A stretch of 64,000 nt of DNA, taken from NCBI GenBank assembly GCA_001724275.1, contig MEDZ01000006.1, positions 1-64,000 of the forward strand. The letters run 5' to 3'. Both the position numbers and the translations under genes were made by a program. The notes below the pieces were generated by a model. It saw nothing but the letters and a program-made list of their open reading frames with translations, was not told where the DNA came from and made no database searches. The DNA is from Gemmatimonadetes bacterium SCN 70-22 (lineage in GTDB: Bacteria; Gemmatimonadota; Gemmatimonadetes; Gemmatimonadales; Gemmatimonadaceae). The first letter of the stretch is position 1. Every line of letters begins with the position of its first letter. Positions 36,579-44,775 of the stretch are shown here, piece by piece.

Positions 36579-38588
36579 TCAGCCCTCCTGTGGGGCGGCA
36601 AGGGTGAAGTGGAAGGTGGAGCCCGCGCCTGGCTGTGAATCCACCCAGATCCGCCCGCCGTGGCGCTCCACGATCTTCTTGCAGATGGCGAGTCCGATTC
36701 CCGTTCCCGGGTACTCGTCGCGCCCGTGGAGCCGCTGGAAGATCACGAAGATGCGGTCGAAGTACTGCGGCTCGATCCCGATGCCGTGGTCTCGCACGCT
36801 GATGACCCACTCCGCCCCCTCGCGGCGCGCGCCGACCTCGATGCGCGGCGCCGTGGGTCCCGCGAACTTCAGCGCGTTGCCGATCAGGTTGGCGAAGAGC
36901 TGCTCCAGCTGTCGCGCGTCCCCGCGCACCACCGGGAGGGGGGCGCGCGTGACCGTGGCACCCGATTCCTCGAGCGCGAGCTTGAGGTCGTCGATTGCCC
37001 GGTCGAGCACCTCGTCGGCCGGGACGGGGACGAGCTCGACCCCGTGGCTCCCCACGCGCGAGAGCGTCAGGAGGTCGTCGACCATGCGCTGCATCCGCCG
37101 CGCGCCGTCGACCACGAAGGCCATGAACTCCCGGCCGTCGGCGTCGAACCGGTCGCCGTAGCGGCGCTCCAGCAGCTGCACGTAGCTGGCCACGGTGCGG
37201 AGCGGCTCCTGGAGGTCGTGGGAGGCGACGTAGGCGAAGCGCTGCAGTTCGTCGTTGGACCGCTTCAGCTCCCGCTCGGCGTCCTTGCGGGCACTGATGT
37301 CCACCACCGAGGTGACCACGTAGGATTGGCCGTTGCGCCTGACGGGATTGAGCCCGACCACCACCGGGAACTCGCTGCCGTCGCGCCGCCGGGCGAACAG
37401 GTCGCGGTCGGCCCCCATCTCGCGCCGCTCCAGCAGGTGCATCGCGTCCCGGCGCAGCCGGGGGTGCCCCGCCGCAAAACGCTCCGGGATGAGGCGCTCC
37501 ACCGGCTGCCCCAGCAGCTCCTCGCGCCCGTAGCCGAACAGGCGCTCGACCTCATGGTTCACGAAGACCATGCGCCCGTCGGCATCGACCATCACCACGC
37601 CATTCGGCGTCCCCTCGAGGATCGCCTCGAAGCGCGCCTCCGACTCCTGGAGCGCCCCCTCGATGGGACGCGTGACGCGCCGCAGGTACGTCCACCCCAG
37701 CGCGCCCACGAGCCCGATCAGGAGGACGGCCGCAATCCCGGCGTCCCGCAAGAATCGATGCGTGCGGGCCAGCACCTCGTCACGCGGAAACTCGGCGAGC
37801 ACCACCCACGGAATGCCGCCGAGTTCGCGGGCCATGGCCAGCTGGCCACCCGTGCCGGCGCGCACATACGACAGCAGCGTCGTGTCGCCCCGCACGGGCA
37901 CCGGCGGACCGGCGACGTGCGTGGCGAAGTCGGTCCACGTGCGGTTGTCGACGCTCCCCACGTACACCCGCGCCCCCTGCCCGACGAGCCGCGAGAGGCG
38001 GTCGCGCGTCGTCGCGCTCGAGGCGACCGGCTGACGCTGCACCACGAAGCCGACCTCCCGCCGCGCCTCGTCCATGACCGGGGCGAGGATCCCGTACTCG
38101 ACCGTGTCGCGCAGGATGAGCATCGGCGTGATGGCGCCGGCGCGTCGCCCCGTGGCCCGCCCCCGCCAGTCGCGCACCACGGAATCCGCGAGCGGCGGGC
38201 GCGGCGCCCCCGCCTGCAACACCCGGCGCCCCGCGCCGTCCCAGAGTTCGAGGCTCGAGTTGCGCTCGACGTCGGCCGCGTCGAGCAGTTCGCCAACTCC
38301 GGCGCTTTCGGGAGCCGTGGTGCGGCGCAGGTACTCCACCACCTCCGGGCGAGACGCGATGCGTTCGAGGGCGGCGGTCCGCGCGCGCCCGGACTGCTCG
38401 AACATGGCGGCAAGCTGCGTCGTGACGTCGCCCAGCCGCTGCCGCGCCGCGCCGATGGCTGCCCCACGCATCTCGGCAAATGCGAAGAGCGTGACTGCGG
38501 CGATGCCGACACCGAGCGCCGCGCCGACCGCCAGTCCAAGGCGTTGGTCTACCGAGAGGGATTGCCGGCGCATCAGCGCAGACTCCAT
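36579..38588 (-). CDS. Membrane sensor histidine kinase with extracytoplasmic sensor and PAS
   Basis: This 669-residue kinase has a TM helix at about 17-40 and a periplasmic sensor of about 260 residues (cache-like by length, not confirmed). A second TM lies near 308-328 (GIAAVLLIGLVGALGW), and a PAS domain at about 345-460 (ILEGTPNGVVMVDADGRMVF, RRDGSEFPVVVGLNPV). HisKA is RFAYVASHDLQEPLRTVASYV, with the phosphorylated His in the SHDLQEPLR form of the phytochrome-like class. The HATPase has NLIGNALKF, RDHGIGIEPQYFDRIF and GTGIGLAICKKIVERHGG. It leads the operon, followed by the receiver and the hybrid kinase. The AT-rich inverted repeat at 38642-38679 lies in its promoter region. Confidence 0.9.
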   Translation of the reverse strand: MESALMRRQSLSVDQRLGLAVGAALGVGIAAVTLFAFAEMRGAAIGAARQRLGDVTTQLAAMFEQSGRARTAALERIASRPEVVEYLRRTTAPESAGVGELLDAADVERNSSLELWDGAGRRVLQAGAPRPPLADSVVRDWRGRATGRRAGAITPMLILRDTVEYGILAPVMDEARREVGFVVQRQPVASSATTRDRLSRLVGQGARVYVGSVDNRTWTDFATHVAGPPVPVRGDTTLLSYVRAGTGGQLAMARELGGIPWVVLAEFPRDEVLARTHRFLRDAGIAAVLLIGLVGALGWTYLRRVTRPIEGALQESEARFEAILEGTPNGVVMVDADGRMVFVNHEVERLFGYGREELLGQPVERLIPERFAAGHPRLRRDAMHLLERREMGADRDLFARRRDGSEFPVVVGLNPVRRNGQSYVVTSVVDISARKDAERELKRSNDELQRFAYVASHDLQEPLRTVASYVQLLERRYGDRFDADGREFMAFVVDGARRMQRMVDDLLTLSRVGSHGVELVPVPADEVLDRAIDDLKLALEESGATVTRAPLPVVRGDARQLEQLFANLIGNALKFAGPTAPRIEVGARREGAEWVISVRDHGIGIEPQYFDRIFVIFQRLHGRDEYPGTGIGLAICKKIVERHGGRIWVDSQPGAGSTFHFTLAAPQEG

Positions 38589-38641
38589 TGCAGTTCGGGT
38601 CTCTCGTCGCCTGGGGCGGCAGCCGAGCCGACAGAGTCAAA

Positions 38642-38679
38642 ATGCCGCATTCGCTATCAATATATTATACGTGCGGCAT
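38642..38679. promoter_or_regulatory. AT-rich promoter region enclosed by an 8-bp inverted repeat
   Basis: ATGCCGCA (38642-38649) and TGCGGCAT (38672-38679) are perfect inverted repeats around a 22-bp AT-rich core. Read toward the kinase operon the core contains TATAAT (38668-38663) and a second TATATT. This is the most AT-rich spot for several kb, and the repeat could hold a dimeric regulator. Confidence 0.6.
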
Positions 38680-38730
38680 CGGCGTATCGTCACGCGAGAG
38701 CGCTGCGCCACGGGCCTGCCCGCCGGGTCG

Positions 38731-38820
38731 GTTGGCGGCCGTTAACGCCAGTTTGCAGCCGTTGGCAGGCGTTTGCAGCCGTCCGCACCCGTCCGCGCCC
38801 GTTGGCCCTCGGTGGCGCGC
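38731..38820 (+). repeat. Helically phased 10-bp degenerate repeat
   Basis: Nine consecutive 10-bp units start with G(T/G) at 38731, 38741, 38751 and so on; clear ones read GTTGGCGGCC, GTTTGCAGCC (twice), GTTGGCAGGC, GTCCGCACCC and GTCCGCGCCC. Consensus is about GTTNGCRGCC. One unit per helical turn places every copy on the same face of the DNA. Confidence 0.55.
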
Positions 38821-39316
38821 GTGCGTCGGCGGCGCGCCGGTGACGCCGGCACGTGGCCCTCTTCCCTCGGGCGGCGGGAAGGGGGCACGGACTTCCATGC
38901 GGCGAGTTCCCCACCCAGCCTCCCGCTCGCCTCTGCTGTCAGAAGTTAGTCAAAGTCGTGGCGTGACCACGGATCGGAAGGGAGCGCCATCCATCCCACG
39001 CGACACCGTCCCGTTTGTGGGGAGCAGCGATGCGAGCCGCGGGCGGCGCACGGGGACTTCGGCGCACTGGCGAGAAACGCTGAGCTTCCTTGAGACTTTA
39101 TCCGGTCCTGAGGTCAGCGACCAGCTCGCCGGCCAGCCTCGCGCGCCCACCCGGTTCCCCGGACGCGGAGGATCACGCGGCTCGCCTTCGTGCACCACCT
39201 CGCGAGGTCGCCCGCGTCAGCGACATTCACCTCCCGGCTCCCTTCCCCAGTCGCTCGCTGTTGCGTGGCTCGTACTTTGCAGCAGTCCCGGCGCGGCCAG
39301 GCGAGGAGCGAGGGCA
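38821..39316. other. Long leader region before the isoprenoid-linked operon
   Basis: There is no supported gene. A plus-strand frame is open from 38588 to 40006 without a stop, but the part before 39317 is Pro/Arg/Ser-rich with no domain. A possible promoter-like AT spot is CTTCCTTGAGACTTTATCC near 39087. AGGAG precedes ATG 39317 by 10 bases. Confidence 0.4.
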
Positions 39317-40006
39317 ATGGCGAGCGCGCCACACACCATCCGGTCCGTCGAGGAACTGCGAGCCCAGGTGCCCGCTATCCTCAAGCGACTGAATGCCGAC
39401 CAGTCCCTCCTGTTGGCGGCGGCGGCGAATCCGGTTCTCGCTCTCGAGGAACTGGGGTATCGCATCCCTAACGAGCTCCACCGTGAGCTGGACCACCGCA
39501 TCCGCTTCTCGGCCACCGAGCGAGAACGCCTGGCTACGCTCGTCGCCCGCATGCACGAGATCGCCACCGTCCCGTTCGATCCGGATGATCCCGCCGATCT
39601 CGAGCGTATCCTGTTCACGCGACTCGAGCTCCCCGAACTCGCGGCGTCGCCGGTGCGGATAGCTATCACGGGAGCAGCAGGCGCAACGGAGGGGGCGAAG
39701 GAGATGTCGTCGCGCCGCAGCGGCACGCGGGAGCAGTCGCAGAGCGGCCCCATGTCCATCGCGCCGACGATCCTGCAACACCGGCTCGCGGTGCGATACC
39801 ACGCCACGGCGGCGGGACCGGAGCCGGACGTGCTCCTGGCGCTCGCGGGAACGCACCCCATCGTCGAGCCCCTCCTGGAGTACCGCGCCATCGTCGCGCG
39901 CCACGCGCCGTTCGCGCCGCGCGCGCTGTACGAGCGTGTGCGCCGGGGCGCCATCGGTGGAGTCTCGCTCAAGCTGCGCGCCCGCCTCCATCGCCGGGAG
40001 GTGTGA
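39317..40006 (+). CDS. Unknown protein with NHLP/Nif11-leader-like helical start
   Basis: The 229-residue protein starts at ATG 39317 after AGGAG. Residues about 18-62 (ILKRLNADQSLLLAAAANP, then ALEELGYRIPNELHREL) resemble the NHLP/Nif11 leader-type helices of RiPP precursors and nitrile-hydratase-like proteins, which carry NPxxALEELG. The similarity is seen by eye only. Residues 63-110 are charged and helical. The last 70 residues (LQHRLAVRYHATAAGPEPDVLLALAGTHPIVEPL) look like a small separate domain, with a basic tail (LKLRARLHRREV). There is no signal peptide, TM helix or Cys-rich core peptide, so it is not an ordinary RiPP precursor. It is the first gene of a five-gene operon and ends 3 bp before the next ATG. 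Confidence 0.6.
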   Translation: MASAPHTIRSVEELRAQVPAILKRLNADQSLLLAAAANPVLALEELGYRIPNELHRELDHRIRFSATERERLATLVARMHEIATVPFDPDDPADLERILFTRLELPELAASPVRIAITGAAGATEGAKEMSSRRSGTREQSQSGPMSIAPTILQHRLAVRYHATAAGPEPDVLLALAGTHPIVEPLLEYRAIVARHAPFAPRALYERVRRGAIGGVSLKLRARLHRREV

Positions 40007-40009
40007 GCC

Positions 40010-43000
40010 ATGCCTGACCTGGGCGGCTTCGAGGTCGTGGGCGAACTTGCCGTCGCCACGCTGAACGAGATCCTCAAGGGGGCATGGGACAACAACATCG
40101 TTCCACACTCCGTGGACATCGCGGCGGGAACCGCCTTTGGCCCCTACCAGCTCGCCGACGGCGTCATCGACATCGCGCGCGATACCTTGCACCTGGACAT
40201 GGACGTCCCGGTCAACGGCGTGCGCATCACGGTGCCCGCCGTGTGCCAGGTCGAGATCGCCAACGCACCGATTCCCAGCGCGCGCTTCTTCGACCTGACC
40301 ACCGACGTCGTCGCACGCGTGCCGATCGGGGTGCTTCCCGGCACGATACACGTGGCGGCGCTGCTCGGCGGCATCCCCCGCTCCTCGGTCTCGGCGACGG
40401 TGACCAGTGGCGATCCGATCCCGGCCCTGACGTTGACGTCGGTCGCGGAGTTCGTGCACGCCAAGTATGCCGACGGCACCATTCCGCACACCGTGACGCA
40501 GAACGGCGTAGGGCTCGGTGTCTTCTCGGCCGATGCGTTCATCGAGCTGTTCGACGACGCCACGCATCCCACGCACGCGATCACCGTCACGCAACCGGCC
40601 CCCACGCAGGTGGTCGTGCGCATCCCGTTCCACCTGAAGCTTGCCAACCTATCGGCGGGGCTCTCGCCATGCGGTGTCGTCGGCAAGTTGGTGCTCACGA
40701 GCGACCTGGTCGTGGTGCCGGGGTCAGTGACCACGCATCTCGCCACGGCCGCGATCACGCTCGAGGACTATGCCCCCTCGCCGGCAAGCGACGCGCTCGG
40801 GAGCCATGACAGCGAGGGAAGCAACTACACGTTCAACAACACCGCGTCCGGAGGGCTGCTGGAGAATGCGGTCAAGGCACAGCTCACGGCCCGGGCCAAT
40901 GCGGTGAAGGCGGCGGTTGGCAACATGACCGTCCCGGTGCCAACGCTGGCGCAGATCGAGTCGTTCATCGCCGACCAGGCGCACGCGGCCATCACCGGCC
41001 GTGGGGACATTGGACTCTGGACGCCCACCCCTCCACCCGATGGTGGGGTGACGGTGACCGACGTCAGGCCGCTGGCGCTCACCGACGCGATCGCCTTCTG
41101 CCTGAACAATCCCGGGGGGAACACCGGCGCGATCACGAACTTCATTCCGCCGGCCCGCTCGTGCGCCATCGCCATCGACGGCGCCAAGGTCATTGCGCTC
41201 ATCCACGATCAGATCGACAAGCCGGAGGCCGAGGGGGGCTTCGGGGGAATCCCGCACACTTTCCACGACGTCGACGGCCACACGGCGCGGCTCACACGCC
41301 TGACGGCATCGCTGCGCTCGGGCTCGATCCATATAGAAGGCGATGTCACCGTCATCGACGCGATCGCCGACAGCATCGACGTGGACGCGTCGTTCGAGGC
41401 CGAAGTGGGGCTGGAATGGGTCGACCAGCCGGATGGGACGCAGATGCTGCGTCCCTTCGTGATCAGCCAGGATGTGGATCTCTCGCTCCTCGCCTGGATC
41501 CTGAGCTTCCTGCTGGGCTTCATCACGTTGGGTATCGTGGGGGGGATCATCGCCCTCGTCATCGTGGCGGTGGTGGAAGGGGTCGCGGAGAAGGTGGGCG
41601 GGGTCATCATCCGCGACGAGGTGACGGGGCAGGTGAAGGGGATCGGTGCGTGGCCACAGCAACTGGAGGGGATCGGCGATGTGACCGCCCGATTCGAGAA
41701 TCCGGTGCTGATCGATCCGCAGAGCGTGATGTTCCCGGACGCGTACGTCGTGACGGCAACCTTCGCGTCGGTCCCCGATGCCCTCGCGCAGGCGAATGGT
41801 CCGTACGTCGTGCCCGAGGGCGCCGAGGTGACATTCCAGGGCGGGCCACTTACGCCGAACACCACGTACTCATGGGCGTTCGGCGACGGCGCGGTCGCCC
41901 ACACGCGGGTGGCTACGCACCGCTACGCCGACAACGGACTCTACATCGCCAAGTTCACGACGGCCGTGAACGAAGTGGGGGGCGTCGTGACGCGGCACTT
42001 TGCCGCCGTACGCGTGGACAACGTAGCCGCCAGCGTCGATGCCGGAGCTCCACTGACCATCGACGAGGGTCAGGAGGTGGACTTCGTCGCCACCTTCACC
42101 GATCCGGGGTGGCCCGACACGCACACGGCAGTCTTCGACTTCGGCGACCGCCAGCTGCCCGCCATCGGGGTGGTACAGGAGAAGCACGACGCGCCGCTCG
42201 GCACCGGGACGGCCAGCGCCGCCCACGCGTACTGCGACAACGGGACATACACGGTGACCGTGCGCGTGATGGACGATGACGGCGGCGTGGGTGTGGACAC
42301 CCGGACAGTCACGGTCCGCAACGTGCCGCCGACGGTGGATGCAGGGGAGGACATGTTCGCGTACCGCTGCACACCGATCACGCTCGTCGCCCGCTTCACC
42401 GACCCCGGCTGGTGCGACACGCACACGGGGATCTGGGACTTCGGCGACTGCACGCCGGCGATACCGGCGACGGTGCGCGAGCGCCATGAACCACCCGCCG
42501 GGTGCGGGCTCGTGGCCGCGACGCATCGCTACGAGTGCTGCGGCGACTTCGTTGCGGCCGTGACGGTATCCGACGACGACGGCGGCGTAGGGCGCGATTC
42601 GCTGGTGGTACGCGTGGTGGACGTGGTGAACGGCGACTTCGAAGGGGGATTCCGGTCACTCGACGCGGGCCTGGTGGCGAATGGGTGGGAACCGTACGCC
42701 GTGGGGAAGGGGGCGGTCGCACGATTCGACGCCGACGAGTTTGTGGTGCACGCGGGACAGCGTGCGCAACGCGTGACGTGTGGAGGTGCGACAGCGCGTG
42801 CGGGGCTCATGCAACATGTCGGGGCCAATCGTGACTGGGATTACCAACTCGTCGCGTGGTTCCATGCGCGCGAGCATTCGGGGGCGCGTTACCGCCTCGG
42901 CATCGACCCGGCCGGGGGAACCAACCCTGATGGTGCGACCGTCGTATGGGGCGAATCCCGCGACGACCATCGCTGGACCGTCCTCGCGGTGCGCGCGACG

Positions 43001-43606
43001 GCGACGGCGCGACGGCTGACCATCTTTCTCGAGGCGTTCGTGGACGCGAATGCTACGAGGGAGGGGACGGCGTGGTTCGACGACGTGTCGCTACTACCGT
43101 ATCCCTGTCCCCTGGGCGACGCGCCCCCGTGTCGGCCGCCGCGTGAACGGGAGGTGTGCATCGACTGGCGGGAGGAGCCGAGGCCGCGTGTGATCGGCGT
43201 CACGTTCCGTGATCGGGGTTTCACGTTCACCTCCATCGGGCAGGATCCCCTTCGCATCGTCGTGTGGGGGCCCCCCGCGAACACCGGCAAGCTGCAGCTG
43301 CCGCGCAAGCAGATGGTGGTGGAGCTCCCGTACGCGGCGAGTACCGTGACGGCCCACGTCACGGCGAGCACATCCGTACCGATCGTCATGCGGGGAAGGA
43401 CCACTGGAGGGAACACGGAACCGGTGGCATCTTCGGGAGTCCAGGGGGCGATCGAAGCGCTGACGCTCCGCGGGACAGGCATTACGCAGTTGGAGTTCGC
43501 CGGGGGAGGCGGTGAGGGACTGCTGGTCGATCTCTGCATCGCCGACGCACAGCAAGGGACGGACGCGCCACCTGACACCACTCCGAGGGGAGCACGCCAT
43601 GGCTGA
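40010..43606 (+). CDS. Large PKD-domain protein without signal peptide, unknown function
   Basis: This 1198-residue protein has no N-terminal signal peptide. Residues 1-485 are beta-rich with regular amphipathic strands (ITVPAVCQVEIANAP, VVVRIPFHLKLANLSAG), reminiscent of two tandem lipid-binding (TULIP-like) modules; that is only an inference. Residues about 490-530 are a hydrophobic hairpin (LSLLAWILSFLLGFITLGIV, GGIIALVIVAVVEGVAEKVG). Three PKD-type Ig modules lie at about 598-670, 675-768 and 770-870 (YSWAFGDGA, AVFDFGD, GIWDFGD turns), the third richer in Cys. A carbohydrate-binding-like beta domain spans about 875-1030, and another beta sandwich ends the protein. Its stop overlaps the next gene by 8 bp. 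Context suggests a membrane-attached scaffold for an isoprenoid. Confidence 0.75.
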   Translation: MPDLGGFEVVGELAVATLNEILKGAWDNNIVPHSVDIAAGTAFGPYQLADGVIDIARDTLHLDMDVPVNGVRITVPAVCQVEIANAPIPSARFFDLTTDVVARVPIGVLPGTIHVAALLGGIPRSSVSATVTSGDPIPALTLTSVAEFVHAKYADGTIPHTVTQNGVGLGVFSADAFIELFDDATHPTHAITVTQPAPTQVVVRIPFHLKLANLSAGLSPCGVVGKLVLTSDLVVVPGSVTTHLATAAITLEDYAPSPASDALGSHDSEGSNYTFNNTASGGLLENAVKAQLTARANAVKAAVGNMTVPVPTLAQIESFIADQAHAAITGRGDIGLWTPTPPPDGGVTVTDVRPLALTDAIAFCLNNPGGNTGAITNFIPPARSCAIAIDGAKVIALIHDQIDKPEAEGGFGGIPHTFHDVDGHTARLTRLTASLRSGSIHIEGDVTVIDAIADSIDVDASFEAEVGLEWVDQPDGTQMLRPFVISQDVDLSLLAWILSFLLGFITLGIVGGIIALVIVAVVEGVAEKVGGVIIRDEVTGQVKGIGAWPQQLEGIGDVTARFENPVLIDPQSVMFPDAYVVTATFASVPDALAQANGPYVVPEGAEVTFQGGPLTPNTTYSWAFGDGAVAHTRVATHRYADNGLYIAKFTTAVNEVGGVVTRHFAAVRVDNVAASVDAGAPLTIDEGQEVDFVATFTDPGWPDTHTAVFDFGDRQLPAIGVVQEKHDAPLGTGTASAAHAYCDNGTYTVTVRVMDDDGGVGVDTRTVTVRNVPPTVDAGEDMFAYRCTPITLVARFTDPGWCDTHTGIWDFGDCTPAIPATVRERHEPPAGCGLVAATHRYECCGDFVAAVTVSDDDGGVGRDSLVVRVVDVVNGDFEGGFRSLDAGLVANGWEPYAVGKGAVARFDADEFVVHAGQRAQRVTCGGATARAGLMQHVGANRDWDYQLVAWFHAREHSGARYRLGIDPAGGTNPDGATVVWGESRDDHRWTVLAVRATATARRLTIFLEAFVDANATREGTAWFDDVSLLPYPCPLGDAPPCRPPREREVCIDWREEPRPRVIGVTFRDRGFTFTSIGQDPLRIVVWGPPANTGKLQLPRKQMVVELPYAASTVTAHVTASTSVPIVMRGRTTGGNTEPVASSGVQGAIEALTLRGTGITQLEFAGGGGEGLLVDLCIADAQQGTDAPPDTTPRGARHG

Positions 43607-43841
43607 CAACGGCACCACCACGATTCACATCGCGAGCTGGCCCAAGGAGCCGGCCGCCGTCAACATGTCGATGGACTCGGCGCTCACGCTCAAGTCGGAG
43701 GTGCCGTTATGCATCCGGCTGTGCGAACCGATCTGTGCGAAGAGCGACTACAGCATCGGCATCACCATCTTCGACCGTCCGGTCGCGACGATCGCCATCT
43801 CGGGCGTGACGCGCTTGTTCAACTGCGACGAGAAGCGGTAA
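43599..43841 (+). CDS. Small Cys-containing conserved-looking protein
   Basis: The 80-residue protein starts at ATG 43599, overlapping the PKD gene by 8 bp, and ends 3 bp before the GTG of the next gene, so it is translationally coupled on both sides. GAGGGGAG precedes the start. The N-terminal half is polar. The C-terminal half (PLCIRLCEPICAKSDYSIGI, TIFDRPVATIAISGVTRLFN) has a C-x3-C-x3-C group and a final Cys before DEKR. The sequence is compact, with alternating beta strands, like a small beta-sandwich or metal-binding module. It contains a rare TTA Leu codon outside the usual context. I do not recognise a family; no signal peptide is present. Confidence 0.6.
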   Translation: MADNGTTTIHIASWPKEPAAVNMSMDSALTLKSEVPLCIRLCEPICAKSDYSIGITIFDRPVATIAISGVTRLFNCDEKR

Positions 43842-43844
43842 TCC

Positions 43845-44708
43845 GTGGCGGCGCGGAAGAAGGCGAAGGCCGCGGCGCCCAAGGCACGACGGCGCAAGGC
43901 GCGACCGGCGAAACAGGTGGAGGAGGCTCCGGCTCCTCCGGCCAACGAGGACACAGCGATGAAGGCAGCCTCCCGCGATGCCGCGGCGTTCCGTGAATCG
44001 GCGGAACGGCTCGCGGGCCTCTCGAAGCGTGCCACACGGGCGGCGTCCGCGACGGCGTTGGGCGCGTCGCGCAGCGCGATGGCCGCGGCGCCCGCCGTGG
44101 TCGTCAAGGCGGCGACCATCCTCGAGGAGGAAATCGCTATCACGCTCGGCGCCGTGAAGCGAATCGAGCAGCGATTCATCGACGTTGATGCCATGCGCAA
44201 GCACGCTCCCGACGCGGTGATGGCCAAGTTCCGGCGTGACGCGCATGATGCCGTGGACATCATTCTCGACGTGCTCACCGCCGCCGCGCAGACCGTCGGG
44301 GCGCAGGCGGGGAGGTTCGTGAACGTCACGGCGGGGGCGTCCGCACCGTCGGCTGGGCAATCCGATGGGGCGCCGGCCGGGTTGCAGGTGCCGGCATTGC
44401 GCATCCCCGGCACGGTGACGGCCGGGAGGGCGGGGGTGGTGGCCATGGCGCTGGAGAATCCTTCGGATGTCGGCACCGCGAGCTTCACGCTGCACGCGTC
44501 GGACCTGGTGAGTGCGTCGGGCACGCGCATCGAGTCGCAGCACGTGGTGTTCACGCCGGCAAGCCTGAGCGTGGGGCCCCGTCAGGCTGGACGCGTGGAG
44601 GTGAGCGTCGCGGTCCCACCGGGGACGCCGGCCGGCACCTACGAAGGTCTCGTGCGGGCCACCCAGATGGAAAACCTGCGGGCCATGCTTGCGGTCGTCG
44701 TCGCGTAG
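43845..44708 (+). CDS. Phasin-like coiled protein with C-terminal Ig-like domain
   Basis: This 287-residue protein starts at a GTG (43845) 3 bp after the previous stop. Residues 1-30 are Lys/Arg/Ala-rich (KKAKAAAPKARRRKARP), as in polybasic DNA- or granule-binding tails. Residues about 40-155 are Ala-rich amphipathic helices (FRESAERLAGLSKRATRAAS, AATILEEEIAITLGAVKRIE) resembling phasins, which coat storage granules. Residues about 185-287 form an Ig-like domain (ALENPSDVGTASFTLHASDL, VSVAVPPGTPAGTYEGLVRA), similar to the domains appended to exported or surface proteins. No signal peptide is present. The combination is unusual; with the prenyl synthase directly downstream it could attach to a lipid or polyisoprenoid body, but this is inference. 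Confidence 0.6.
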   Translation: MAARKKAKAAAPKARRRKARPAKQVEEAPAPPANEDTAMKAASRDAAAFRESAERLAGLSKRATRAASATALGASRSAMAAAPAVVVKAATILEEEIAITLGAVKRIEQRFIDVDAMRKHAPDAVMAKFRRDAHDAVDIILDVLTAAAQTVGAQAGRFVNVTAGASAPSAGQSDGAPAGLQVPALRIPGTVTAGRAGVVAMALENPSDVGTASFTLHASDLVSASGTRIESQHVVFTPASLSVGPRQAGRVEVSVAVPPGTPAGTYEGLVRATQMENLRAMLAVVVA

Positions 44709-44775
44709 CGTGGGTACGCCGATTCTGGACAGCCCCGCGCGCTCGCGTGTCGCGACCCGGCGCCGGCGCAGGGCC

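Noticed and set aside
36660-38843. 727-codon plus-strand open frame
   Set aside because: Shadow of the sensor kinase gene, with no domain of its own.
38588-39316. 5' extension of the 39317 gene
   Set aside because: Open only because stops are rare in this composition; Pro/Arg/Ser-rich with no ribosome site, while AGGAG precedes ATG 39317.
39317-40006. RiPP precursor gene
   Set aside because: Despite the leader-like helix, the C-terminal part is a 70-residue domain and not a Cys/Ser/Thr-rich core; no RiPP enzymes are nearby.
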